From Oscheius tipulae (taxonomy: Eukaryota; Nematoda; Chromadorea; Rhabditida; Rhabditidae): a stretch of 64,000 nt of DNA. Shown here piece after piece: positions 52,452-63,873 of this stretch (its first letter is position 1; each line of letters starts with the position of its first letter). Location: positions 3,968,001 through 4,032,000 of the forward strand of contig JASJZH010000002.1 of assembly GCA_037178975.1 (NCBI GenBank), given 5' to 3'. A model generated the notes under the pieces. That model had not been told where the DNA came from. It did no database searches and saw only the letters and a program-made list of their open reading frames with translations. Made by a program: the position numbers and the translations under genes.

Positions 52452-54173
52452 ATGATGCAAAAGAACTATTCTAGTGACTGGCCAGGCGCCTTTGAAACGA
52501 TGCACGACTCCCCGATCTCCTCTCGCGACATTTCTACTTTCATCACTCGCGTAAGCATCTTTTTTCTTTATGAGCAACAACATTTTTCACAGGATGACAC
52601 GGAGATCTTTGCCAAACTTGACCCGCTCGGCACGGAGCAGATCAGAATTCTAGATGACTTCCTGTCCCAAATGCCCGAAAAAGTCAAGCCGGAAGACCTT
52701 TCCTTCGTCGTCGACTATTCATCTTTCCCGCAGAAGATGTCCAATCGGCCTCTGGAGACCACAGGACCATCAAGTGGTCGTCCGAAAGATTTCCGTCCTA
52801 TTATTCTTGGTATATTCACTGTCTTTCCCTTCCCAAAAGTTTTCCTTAGATGGATGTGGAGTGGCTTATGCATACGACCCCAAATTTGCCCCCAAATGGT
52901 ACGGAAGAACTGAAAATTTGAATTACCACCCCGATAAGGTTCTTCCTGTCTATCCGCTTGTTCTGGCCACGTTACGTCTCACTCTTCTCGGACACAAGGT
53001 CAGATATTTTGTAGTCACTTCCGATTTTTTACTTCAGATCCAAATCGTCCTCCCTCATTACTACAAGGTTCCCTATCGTAAGGCCAGTAAACGACTCAAG
53101 GTCGACAATTTGTACGCCTTCAACGTTTGTTCTTTGCTCGATTGAAATTGTTTGGCTCCAGAAACTCGTCGAGCTAGAACTCATCAAATGGCTGGAGCCC
53201 GTCAACGAGGACGTCGACTTCATGAGCCTGATCGAGAAACTGGCAACGACGTCATGTGCCTGCATCATTGGTGACGATCGAGTGAGGTATTCCTACAATT
53301 CCGACAAGAGAAACACCTACGACGAGCTGGAAGACTTTTCGTGTTACGACATTGGTGAGCATATAGTGGTACGTCATCTGTTTTTCTTTCTACAACTACT
53401 TTTTCAGGACATTGATTTTTTAAAGTCGCGCCGCGTCCAGAATTTTGCCGATCAACGCTATCTCAGTCTCCAGTTCTTCGGAGACATCAAAGACATGGTT
53501 CGTTGTTATTCAAATTACTTGAAATTTATCTTTTTCAGGTCATTTACGACGAGTACCATGAATTCATTGGAGCCGATCCCACTAACCACGCCGCGAGGAA
53601 GGAGAAATATCTGCGGGTCACGCGGGAAACAACTATGTACTATACTGATACACAAGCCGACATCAAGAGAGATGATGAACGCCGTCTTGAAAACCAGCTG
53701 TACGTCGGCGAACAGGTCAAACTGGTTAGTCTTAACTTTGTCTATTCTATAATCCAAATCAAGGTTCTTGGGCTGGCCGACCTGTACGCACTGCCACACT
53801 ATGAGCTCCATGCTTGTTTCATCTTCCTCCGATTCGCTAGCCGACGGGGACTGCAGCTAAATCTTGTCAGTTTCCACATTTATTCTGTCGAAATGAGCTC
53901 TTTCAGCTAGGGGAGTTCATTGAAAACCATCTCCCTTTTCCGGAACCCTCTGAGGAGGATACGACGAGAATCTTCCCGGAACTGACCATTGAGCCTTCCT
54001 GTTTGGTTAACCTGGACTTGGTACGCTATTTCAATTTGACAAAGAACAAACTTTAGAATGTTGACGACGCGCTGGCTCAGGAGGCCATAGATATTCTGGA
54101 AGACGGAGAGTATATGGACGAAGAAGGCTGGGAAGGTTTCCACTCGGCAGAGAACACCTCGAGCGACAGCTGA
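52452..54173 (+). CDS. Unrecognised intracellular protein, about 430 residues
   Basis: About ten exons with 40-50-nt introns join in phase. The start is MMQKNYSSDWPGAFETMHDS. Later segments are DPLGTEQIRILDDFLSQMPE, KPEDLSFVVDYSSFPQKM, YAYDPKFAPKWYGRTENLNY, YPLVLATLRLTLLGHK, IQIVLPHYYKVPYRKASKRL, WLEPVNEDVDFMSLIEKLA, CYDIGEHIV, FADQRYLSLQFFGDIKDM, YDEYHEFIGADPTNHAARKE, LADLYALPHYELHACFIFL and an acidic tail ending HSAENTSSDS. There is no signal peptide or membrane span. The fold looks globular and all-intracellular, but no family is recognised. The next gene starts 189 bp downstream. Confidence 0.75.
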
Positions 54174-54362
54174 TTTTGTTTTCACTTTCTACAGTCTGGT
54201 ATTGAAATATTGTTATTGTTACGGTTAATGAATACATTCTAGTCATCGACTTTACCTACCCTCTCTTGTCGCACTTCAATTTCATACCGTGACCGTTTTG
54301 CCATTGTTTCACAAACTTAAGAAGTTATACGACATATAAATTAGCGGCTGGATGTCTAGCAG

Positions 54363-56676
54363 ATGGTCGCTTTTAGCTCTTCGAAGGCTCAGAAAGCCTC
54401 GCAAATTGGTATCTCTCCTTTGTCATTTTATAAGCACGAATTCTAGTTAATCGGGGCGGGAGTAGTCACGGCAGTCGGTCTCGGAACGTACATTTCGAAC
54501 CCGCCTGAGCTCGCCATCAACCCAGACAATGTCGGCTTCGTCCGTTTCGGGCGAGCCTACAGCACTGTGGCTCGAATCGTGACTGATTACAAATGGTCCC
54601 TGTACCGGGTTCCCTCGCCCTCGGAGGAATACGATCTGGCCATCAAGGACTGTCATTCGAGGAGTGCCAAGAGATTGCTGGATCTGGCGGAGCGAAATGG
54701 CGGTGTCTTCATCAAGGTTTTCTTCGTTTCTAGTGGTGTTGAACAAGAAATTCAGGTCGGACAACATATAGCAGCGATGGAATATCTCATACCGCCGGAA
54801 TACACGAAAACCCTGTCTGTTCTGATGTCCAAAGCGCCGCAGCAGTCGATGGAGGACGTCCGTTTCGTCATTGAGAGCGAGCTCGGTGGACCTGTTAGTC
54901 TTTTTCATTTATTTTTTCAAATAAAAAACCATTCAGATGGAGGAGCTATTCTCCGAGTTCTCGGAGAAGCCGATCGGAGCAGCGAGTCTGGCCCAAGTGC
55001 ACACGGCGATATCCCCAGATGGACAGAAACTGGCAGTCAAGGTCCAACATCGAAAGGTCTATCAGAACAGCTTGACGGACATGAAAACAATGGAGATTCT
55101 GGCCAAAGTCGCGGACAAATGTTTCCCCGAATTCCGACTGCTGTGGCTCGTCGAAGAAGTCAAGAAGAATCTGCCCAATGAGCTGGATTTCCTGCATGAA
55201 GCCCGAAATATGGAACGCGCGAGGAAGGTCTTCGCCCATCTAGATTTTTTAAAAGTACCTCTTCTTTTTTGCAGATAACTTCTTTAGATTCCGAAAAGTT
55301 TTCCCGAATTGACGTCAAAACGCGTACTCACGATGGAATTCTGCGAGGGGTCTCAGGTGGACGACATCGAGTATCTGAAAAAGAACAACATCGACAGACA
55401 CGAGGTGGCCAAGAAACTCGGTCGTCTGATCGCCGAAATGATTTTTATTAAAGGATTCCTCCACGCCGTGAGTCTTGAAGAGATATACTGACGACTTTGA
55501 TAGTGTCAGAGTACAATAACTTCTTTAGAATGGCAGCCAAGGGGATCTTAATCACATCTAGTTCAAAATGCCCCAAAGCCTGTGTATGTGTGTGTGAAGC
55601 CCTAATTACCTATTTGACACATATACTTTGTGACAGCAATTACTCTTTGCAAGTCAAGCCAAATCGAGTCTTTGGGAAATGCGTCTCTGGGAGAAAGCTG
55701 CTCTAGTAGCTCGACTGGAACAGCATCTACGTGTCACTAGCCACAACGCGGCATCAGCCAAACTTGTTTCCGGAATTCCGGAACTAGCAATTTCGTAACT
55801 TTTTTAGTTCAAAGAATATGTTGTTCGGAATACTGTAATTTGTTTGGAAGTTTGTTCCTGACTACGCTAGTCATTCAGCTTCCGAAACGAGTTTAAACTC
55901 GAATATCACAAAAGAGCCGTTTTTACTTATCACAGAATAAAGCGAGTTCAGGACCCACATCCTGGAAATGTCCTGGTTCGACGAAAACGGTCTGGCAAGC
56001 CGGAAATCGTTCTTCTGGACCACGGTCTCTATCTCGACGTGACGGATCGCTTCAGAAACATGTATTCTGACCTCTGGATGGGCATTCTCAATGCCGATCA
56101 AAAGGCTATCAAGGTTTTTCTTCATTTTATACAATTGTACAAGTGAAAATTCAGAATGTAGCGATCGAGATGGGCATCGGAGAGTACTACGGCTTATTCG
56201 CCTGTATGGTCACTCGGCGATCGTGGAAATCGGTCACCTCGGGCATCGGAAAGAGCCAAATGACGTCGGCCGAGAAGCAGGAGCTTCGAGAATATGCTTA
56301 CTCGTTGATTCCTCAAATCAGTGATGTTAGCCTTCACTTTTTGTTTCAAAAAACTGGAAATATAGGTGATGTCCCGCATGCCGCGCGAGATGGTTCTCAT
56401 TCTCAAGACAAACGATCTGCTTCGGAACATGGAGCACATTCTTGGATGCCACGGACGGCAGGACTCGATCCTCGAGGTTCTTTCTGTTTTCGTATTGTTT
56501 AAAATAAAACACAGGTCTCGAAATGTGTGATTCGCTGCCATCATGAGATGTCTCTACGACAGGCTCAAAACCTTTGGGAAAGTTTGCGTCTACGTGTCAA
56601 TCTCCTCTGGTCAATTCTGCGTCTCCGCCTTTATGAGTTCTTCCTCATTGTCAAAGACGACCTCGGTTATTCTTGA
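54363..56676 (+). CDS. ADCK1: ADCK1-like mitochondrial UbiB-family atypical kinase
   Basis: Ten or so exons encode a homologue of ADCK1, a mitochondrial protein of the UbiB/COQ8 atypical kinase family linked to lipid and coenzyme Q homeostasis. An N-terminal membrane segment (LIGAGVVTAVGLGTYI) is followed by the KxGQ-type motif (GGVFIKVGQHIAAMEYLIP), the A-rich loop PIGAASLAQVHTA, the invariant Lys (LAVKVQHRKV), PNELDFLHEARNMERA, RVLTMEFCEGSQVDDIEYL, the catalytic HPGN block (DPHPGNVLVRR) and the metal-binding VLLDHGLYLDV. Then come YYGLFACMVTRRSW and MVLILKTNDLLRNMEHILG. A 470-nt intron splits GFLHA from DPHPGN; the residue before DPHPGN is Ala where human ADCK1 has Cys. The start follows CTAGCAG directly. 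Confidence 0.92.
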
Positions 56677-58196
56677 AAATGTGTACATTAGATACTATAA
56701 ACAGATTTTTCTTCTTCGGATTACCTCGCTCTCCCTCTCTCCCAACCCATGTAAATGTCGCCTCTTCAGAGCAATTGTTACCATGGTGAGAGCAGGAAAG
56801 AGCGGTCGTCGCCGATGGCAAGAAAAACAAAATGAGAGGGAGTGATGTTGACTGGCTGAAATGATTGGAGTAGGAGGCGTTTCAGCTGCTCTGCTCTCTG
56901 GCAGATAATCTCTTGTTGGAAGACGGGGCATCTCTCTTTCTTCTATTATCTCATAATGGTCTCTCGTGGTTGAAACCGCCGTTTTTTCTCCTTCTCCGGC
57001 GGTGTATAAGAGTCGTCATTTTTTCATTGTCTCTGTACAGTTCAGGCCAGAATAGCCCGGCATGTGATGGCTTCATCGAAATGTAACATGTCTCTAGAGA
57101 GTTGCAGAAGACCGTACCCATGTAGTCTTCCTGGAAGAGACGGTCATCTTTCCGACTCCTCTACTTTACCTGTTATTGACGGATCCACCTTGTGACTACC
57201 TCTTTTTCTCTGTTCTTTAGGAGCCCCAGAGACCTCCAGCTCATCCCTCATTAACCAGAATCCGAGAGAAAGAGCCCTTACCCGCCCCGTGATATTTCTA
57301 TGTCCAAGTCGTTGCCACCAACCACATCGCCTCACTCTCTCTCTCGGCCGCACTCTCCCTTGACTATTGACAACCGGATTACTTATCACCCCTTCTGGCT
57401 CTCTCTAATGAAAGAGGAAGGCTCCTGTGGGTCTATAATTGTCGAGCGAGCAAAGAATTAGATATCTGCGAGAGAGAGAGAGAGAGAGAGAGAAACTTTG
57501 CACCTGGACTCGATCTTTTGCCTCTGGCGCTACTAGATGCGTCCGAAGCATAGATTCTGCTAGGTCCAGACGTCATTCTAAAGTAGTGACAGTGACCACA
57601 GGGGAGATTCTCTAAACTGATACTTGCCAGCAGACTCATTGAGGGAGTCGGAACACCCAGAACTAGTGCCTCTTACAACCAGAACATGTAATGAAGACCC
57701 CAGGAGCCTGTTCCGTCTAAGCTCTCTATCCTTTTCTCCGAAATGAGCATGTGCCATCTCGCCTTCTCTATAATTCTAAAATCCCATTCTGGAGGCCCTC
57801 CCAAGCCTGTTATTACATGACTTTGCTCCTCATGTATAGCAATTTCTCCCTCATTGACTAAGATGGACAAAACCTACCGCATGCAATCCGCCATTTCTCG
57901 CCCTCTGCCTGCGATATATAAGCCGCCCACACGTTTAAATTGACTAATATCAAATGGAGGGGGGCTTTCTGGAGGTAATCCGCAGACACACATCCTTTTC
58001 GCGTGTTCAATAGATAGTAGCTTGCAATAGAGAGGTATACGGTAGTCGCTTGATTAAACGAGTTTTGAAGAAGACTGTTCAATTTCAATCGTTCGTAGTT
58101 TGCCCACATTTCAAATGCTACAATCATTTCATTTCCACTTCCGTTTCTTCTCATCCCCTCTCTTCATTCTCATTCTTCAAAACCTTGATTCAGTGT
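56677..58196. other. Intergenic region with a GA microsatellite
   Basis: No gene supported. A TATAAGAG at about 57005 precedes short frames (for example MASSKCNMSLESCRRPYPC from 57067) with nothing else to confirm them. Confidence 0.4.
57470..57493. repeat. (GA)n microsatellite
   Basis: About twelve uninterrupted GA units in the spacer between ADCK1 and the zinc-finger gene. Confidence 0.9.
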
Positions 58197-59479
58197 ATGA
58201 GCCAGGCAGCAGCTTCATCGAACTACTTCAGCCTGATGCTGCAGAAGGTCATGCTCGAGGCACAGTCGAGTCCAGGAGGAGATATGCTAGTCACCAAGGC
58301 AAAGTACTTTGCCAGTCAGCCAGACACCATGTTGACGGAGGAGACCGTTCAGAAGCGACGAAACTTGGAGAATACGATTCAGAGAGTGAAGGGACTGTTG
58401 GAGAAGAAGAAACAGGCGGAGCCGGAAGTGATTGTGGTCGAGGAGTCTGGAACCTCCAGTGAGAGTGGAGATGACGTCGATGTTGTGGGTGGTCTCGAGA
58501 CGAATCTTGATGACGCGGGTCTGGTAAGAGAGAGATGAATAGAGCCGAAAACAACAACAATACAGATACCCAAAGATCCGGTCCAGACACCAAGACCCAT
58601 TTTGGTGGCCAGACCAACTACTCATCCTAATGAATGCTGCTACTGTTCCAAGACATTGGCCAGTCCCTCCCTTCTGAGGGAACACATCGCCATCATGCAC
58701 TTGTACGTTTGTTCTCCAATCCGAAGAGACTTCAGATTTTAGAAATGAACGCAACTTTGCGTGTCAGATGTGTAGTGCCCGATTCGGGCGTCGTGGAGGA
58801 CTACGTCGACACATGCAGATGGTTCATTCGAATCACATCTACAAGTGCACGTATGATGGCTGTCAACATCCCGGGTACAAGTGCTCCAAGGTTTTTGACA
58901 GCTCTACAAACTTACTCATAGATCACCGCAGGCGCTGCAAGCTCATGTGCGTAGCGTTCATACAAAGGAGCGACCCTTCACCTGTGAGATCTGCAGCAAG
59001 GCCTTTGTGCGGAAGAACGATCTGGCCATGCACATCAAGACCCACAACAAGGAGCCCTCCTTCTCGTAAGTTTGGAGCGAGTCAACTAGACACTGTTTCT
59101 GTCTCTCGAAAGTTGTGGCCTAAGTTATCGGAAAAAGGATACTTCTACTTCTTGTGTCGTCCAAAGGACTCTTCATTTCAGTTGCATCTGTGGTACCCGC
59201 TTCCGCCGAGTAGTCTATTTGAAGAAGCACCAGAAGAGCTGTTTCGTGGCCATTGAGGCTGCTGGGAAGGGACTTCCTACAGAAGTCCGAAACTACGAGG
59301 AAGAAGAACGTGATCTGAACTTTGAACTAGTCAAACTGGCCCAAGAGGAGCTGATCAAGAAAGACATCCAACTGGACGCCCAACAGTTCTTCCCCTTCGA
59401 GAAGCAGTCTCCTGAAGATGTTCAGATAATTGGTGTTCGACAGCCGGAAGGCGATCAGCCTTCGGAAGAAGCAGACTAA
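58197..59479 (+). CDS. C2H2 zinc-finger protein
   Basis: Five exons encode a nuclear protein of about 330 residues. The start [20 protein letters not shown] follows GATTCAG by three bases. An N-terminal helical and acidic region ([37 protein letters not shown]) precedes about five zinc fingers: [54 protein letters not shown] split by an intron into [30 protein letters not shown], and a final irregular finger [21 protein letters not shown] Glu-rich tail ends QPSEEAD. It is probably a DNA-binding regulator. No close named orthologue is recognised. Confidence 0.88.
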
Positions 59480-59910
59480 TTGTGATCTCTTTTCGTATCT
59501 CCCTACCCTGTGAAACATTCCCTCTGTATATCTGCTGAAATGAATCATGACCAAAAAGTTGTTGTGACTAAGGCTACTGCCAATGGTTCGGAACAGAACT
59601 GGCTGAATCAGCAGAGATCCGGCTGTCTTCGCCAAACATTAGCCAGGAAGTGATTGTGGAAACGACTATCAGCTGATAACTACTTGCCAAAACTTGCAAT
59701 TTCTACGATAGCCAGTGCGTAAACTTAAACAACTTCCCCCTTCAGCAGCTTCCCAGAAGTGGGTCAGTATAGCGCCTAGCTGGCCGGAGAGAGACAGATC
59801 TTTACGACGTGCGGCCAATATTTGGAAAGTCGTTTTGTCGGACGAAAACACACGCATATAAAGGCGGCTTCTGGGCGTCATGACTTTTCCTGATCAGTCC
59901 TGTCTGGAGC
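59480..59910. other. Intergenic with TATA box
   Basis: 3' flank of the zinc-finger gene and promoter of the astacin gene. TATAAAGG is at 59857-59864, 47 nt before the astacin ATG. Confidence 0.5.
59857..59864 (+). promoter_or_regulatory. TATA box of the astacin gene
   Basis: TATAAAGG lies 54 nt (first base to first base) upstream of the ATG at 59911, consistent with a conventional, untrimmed 5' leader. Confidence 0.6.
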
Positions 59911-61882
59911 ATGCTTCTATTCTATTTTGTCCTGTTGCAGTTTGCACGGTCTCAAGACTCTATCACGGTATGAGTATCTCTTTAAACTTGTGATTCAAAA
60001 TGTTCAGCTTTTCGATATAATATCTCCTCGATCCACACAGAGACAGTTCGATACTTTGTCAGCGGCTGTCTCAGCCGAATACTCGGGAAGAGTTATCTCT
60101 TTTGTAAGACTAACCATTTTCAATATGACTTGAGTTAAGGATGCCACTACATTGCCAAAATATGAGGCGAGACCAGTCAATTTGACTCGGTTGAACAGAA
60201 AGTACAGGGATTATCTCTATCAGGGAGACATGGTTCTCCATCCGGACACCTTGGATCAAATTGTTGACTCGAGTGTCAAGAGGAGGAAGCGGTAGGTTTT
60301 TATGTAATTCAGCGGTAAAACCAAATTAAGGAAGGCCTTCGTCGATCACGACTATCCGACTACCATTTGGGGCAGTGGAGTACCGTATACATTGCATTGG
60401 TCCCTTAGTAAGACTCTTTGTCTCTCTAACAGTTTGTAGCCCCTTCTGCCCGGGCATCAATCCTCCGAGCCATAGACTTCTGGCAAAGGGAGACCTGTAT
60501 CGACTTTTTTCAAAGAACCAGTCAGAGACAGTACGTCGAGTTTATTGGAAACGACGATGGCTGTTGGAGTACAGTTGGAAAGGACAATCAGCTCGGGAGA
60601 CAGGTCGTCTCCATCGGAAATGGCTGTGAACATGTATTCTTCCTATTTTTGCGTAGGAAAGACAATGTTCAGTTTGGAGTGACATCTCACGAGTTAGCTC
60701 ATGCTCTTGGAGTCTTCCACGAACAGTCCCGTTATGACAGAGACGCTTATGTCAGCTTGAATCCAAATGTCGTCGACCGATCTCTTCTTTTCAATTTTGC
60801 CAAGGTTGGCTGTTCTTGTTTGAAAGTACTCTCTAGATTCCGTCGACTGAACTCAGTCTCTATAATCTCCCCTACGACATCGGAAGTGTCATGCACTATA
60901 CTCCCACAGAGTTAGGTTGCAAAGAAATTAAAAAGTTTCGTAGATTCTCCCGCTACCCTGGAGTACCCGCCCTGTCCACGGTCGATCCGAACCTGCAACA
61001 GACGATGGGACAGATGGAAGGACCATCTTTTTTGGATGTGGCTGTCATGAATCTTCACTACAAGTGTGCTTGTGTGAATGTACTTTGTACAGAAACAAAT
61101 CATAAAATTCAGCTCGATGCAGACAGCAGTTGCCTTGCAAGAACGGTGGTATTATTGACTCTCGAGGATGCAATCGGTGCAAGTTTGTTCGAAAGACTTA
61201 TTGTGAATAGCCAACAAATTAAGATGCCCTGGCGGTTTTGGTGGAACATACTGTGAGACAGCCGCTCCTTCTTTCAGTAGAGGTAAGACATAGTTTTACA
61301 CCTTTCATAGATTCCAGGTTGTGGCGGGACGGTCCAGGTAGAAGAGGCTGTTCGTCGCTTTGAGATCACGATCAGACAGACGGGACCGGATTCCAGAGAA
61401 AAGCAGTGTAACTACCAACTAATTGTAGAGTTTTTTCTGTTTTTTGATACAATCTATAGGCACCACCAGGAAAGAAAATCCTTATCAACATGCTCAGGAT
61501 CCAGGGACGTTGCGTGGAAGGTTGTTGGGTAGACGGAGCCGAGTTCAAAATGCTCTCTGACTACAGACCTCTGGGATACAGGTAGAAGATCAGTGATTCA
61601 ATATCACAGCTTGTTTTTAGATTCTGCTGTAGTCTAGCCAATCAGCGTCGTCTCTTGTCCAAGTCGAACGTGGTCCCATTAATTGTCACCTCAAGGAATG
61701 CGACCACGAATCTAATCTTCGAATACACTTACGGTTATCGGATTGAAAAATGTAGCGAAGTTATGATTCAGTTGACACCAGAACACGATTCGATGCCGAG
61801 GTTGGGAGTACAGCCGAAGCGGACCTGGAAATTCTGGAGAGCAGGGATGGAGAAGGCGTCTCGACCTCGATACATCATTTGA
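59911..61882 (+). CDS. Astacin metalloprotease with EGF and CUB modules (NAS type)
   Basis: A dozen short exons encode a secreted zinc endopeptidase of the nematode NAS family. In order: signal peptide (MLLFYFVLLQFARSQ), propeptide (YQGDMVLHPDTLDQIVD), a basic activation site (SSVKRRKRKAF), the catalytic domain with WSTVGKDNQLGRQVVSIGNG, the zinc motif HELAHALGVFHEQSRYDR (HExxHxxGxxHE), and the Met-turn SVMHYTP. Then come an EGF-like module (CRQQLPCKNGGIIDSRGC...CPGGFGGTYCE) and a CUB-like module (CGGTVQVEEAVRRFEITI, CNYQLIV, APPGKKILINMLRI). There is a C-terminal extension ending RPRYII. A 41-nt intron splits the region just before FGVTSHELAH. Such enzymes act on cuticle or extracellular matrix. 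No break was seen. Confidence 0.9.
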
Positions 61883-62076
61883 AGCAATAGATCTCATTAA
61901 ACATTGTATTTTATCTGTATACGTTGCAGTTGAACAACAAGATATAGGCTAGAATTATCTGCGGAAGAGGAAGAATCGACACAAATTGTCTTTCCCAGGT
62001 GTTAACTTTATTGGAAGCCTGATTTATTTATTTAATTAAAGCGTACATTTCAGCCTCTTCCTCAATCATACATCTT

Positions 62077-63159
62077 ATGTTCGGTCTAAAAACTAGTCCG
62101 GTTTTTCTAATTTTGACAGCCTTGGGAATTCTATCTCTCTCGGTCTATGCGATAGTCGTCGTGATCATCCTGAAAAATTGGAAGTTCTTCAACGGATCCT
62201 ACTATAAACTCTTCCTCTGCTCAGCCTTTTTGGTAAGTTCATTTTATTTTTAAACAAAAAAAGTTCTAGAACGTGTTCTTCTACCTCTCCAGCTGGCCAA
62301 TCCAGCGTCTTCCGAACGTAGTCTGCTGGGATTGTACCTTCTCGTCCTTCTATCAACAGGGTTATTTCGCGGGGACAGATGTTCTCCGCTTCCTCTACGT
62401 ACTAAGTGTACATCAACAAACATTTCTTGAAGTAGCTATGGCTGTCAATCGTCTGACAGCAGTTTGATGGAGCATGTCCTATGACAGGGTAAGTTAACGA
62501 GGAGCAGACTGTACTCAAAAATGGCCAAGTCTGGAAACAACATCATTGTTTCAGATCTGGGACGAGATTCTGATCCCAGTTGTCTGTTTCACCCTTCTCA
62601 TTCCGTCTATTCTAGCCAGTCCAACTCTAATAAATGAGAACTACATCTGGTACAAGTCAGCGCCAGCAGATTTGTTCGTATTTGACACTAAAGAGGTATC
62701 TCTTCTCCACATTCACAGTACGAAACTCTTAGGACACACTAGTGAGAAGCAACAAGATTTTGGCAACCAACATAAGCGGTTCCGTTCTCATTGTACTGAC
62801 CAGCTCCTATATCTGTTACCTCTTCAAGAAGAAACAAAGTTTCAAGAATCGGAAGACCGAAATTCGGCTGTTCTTGCACTCGCTGTTTACATCAACAGCC
62901 ATGCTTCTGATTTGTCTCAATACGGTACAGAGGCACTATTTTTTGAAGTTGGACGAGGTCATTTCAGTTCATCCGACACTATTTTCCAAATCCGTGGCTG
63001 GATGCCAATTACGCGGCAATCAAGGCATATTGTACGGATTTGACCCAGCTCGGATCACCATGGGTACTAATCTTGTGCAGCAAGGAAATTCGAAGAAGAA
63101 TGGGTCTCAGCGGCAACAGAAAGTTCAGTCAAGTCATTCCGGTGCCAAGCAGTGGTTAA
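62077..63159 (+). pseudogene. Srg-type nematode chemoreceptor GPCR with in-frame TGA
   Basis: Six exons reconstruct a seven-helix receptor of the nematode Srg type. TM1 SPVFLILTALGILSLSVYAI; TM2 YKLFLCSAFLNVFFYLSSW; TM3 FYVLSVHQQ-like and FLEVAMAVNRLTAV. A TGA at 62465-62467 sits where a bulky residue is expected, directly before WSMSYDRIWDEILIPVVCFT (IC2 and TM4). TM5 is in NISGSVLIVLTSSYICYLF, TM6 in IRLFLHSLFTSTAMLLICLN, and TM7 in AAIKAYCTDLTQLGSPWVLI, ending IPVPSSG. Every other frame and splice phase is intact. So this is either a very young pseudogene, a base-call error, or a gene in which splicing at the GTTTGA donor removes the block. Confidence 0.75.
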
Positions 63160-63320
63160 TAGTTGTCGATTATTGCGTAATCTTATCATTTATCAAAACA
63201 TTCGTGATTAGTACTGGTAAAGAAAACTCAAAGTGCGGGCAACTTGTTTCGTTGTTGTTGTTGTCTTGAAAAACGCCACTTTTTGACTTATCTAAAGATA
63301 GTAGTGATGTAACCTTCAAG

Positions 63321-63328
63321 TATAAAAG
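63321..63328 (+). promoter_or_regulatory. TATA box of the Gly-rich peptide gene
   Basis: TATAAAAG lies 45 nt upstream of the ATG at 63366. Confidence 0.65.
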
Positions 63329-63365
63329 TCCCCTTCAACTGACTGGAGTCATCTGCCCGCAGAAA

Positions 63366-63607
63366 ATGAAACTCTTCTTCTTCATCGCTGCTGTCTTCTG
63401 TCTCATCGCCGGATCCTTTGCACAGCTTGGAGTCAGCCTAGGATGTCAGTTTTCCCGTAGTAAACTGTAAATGATAAGCATACAGCTGGTCCTGCCGGAG
63501 TCGGAACCCAGACTGGATACATCCCAAACCAGGACGGGGGAGCTGGAGTTCAGACTGGAATGCAGTACCCATACGGTCAGGGACAGATGGCTACCGGAAA
63601 GAAGTAA
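63366..63607 (+). CDS. Small secreted Gly/Gln-rich peptide
   Basis: Two exons encode about 66 residues. The signal peptide is MKLFFFIAAVFCLIAGSFA. The mature part is LGVSLGSGPAGVGTQTGYIP, NQDGGAGVQTGMQYPYGQ and GQMATGKK, with an internal near-repeat AGVGTQTGY / AGVQTGMQY. It has no cysteines. A TATA box is upstream and AATAAA at 63635-63640 closes the gene. Length and composition suggest a cuticle-associated or antimicrobial-like secreted peptide, but the function is unknown. Confidence 0.75.
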
Positions 63608-63873
63608 ACTTGGAAAATCCTGACAATGATTTGTAATAAACCCTTCACGTGTCTGTTCTTGAGGCTTTTATCAGATTGGATCTGGCCCAGGTCCCACAAC
63701 GAAAGACTCTCCTTGGATCAAGAAAGCGCGCGCTCTTTGTTCCTCCCTCACATGCTGTTCGATTGATTTATTTCTCTAGACTCCCCGGAAGTCTCTTTTA
63801 TTCCCTCATACATTGACTACAACCTATTAAACTGAATCATCAAGACGTCTACCCGACGCAGGTCCTGGAATGG

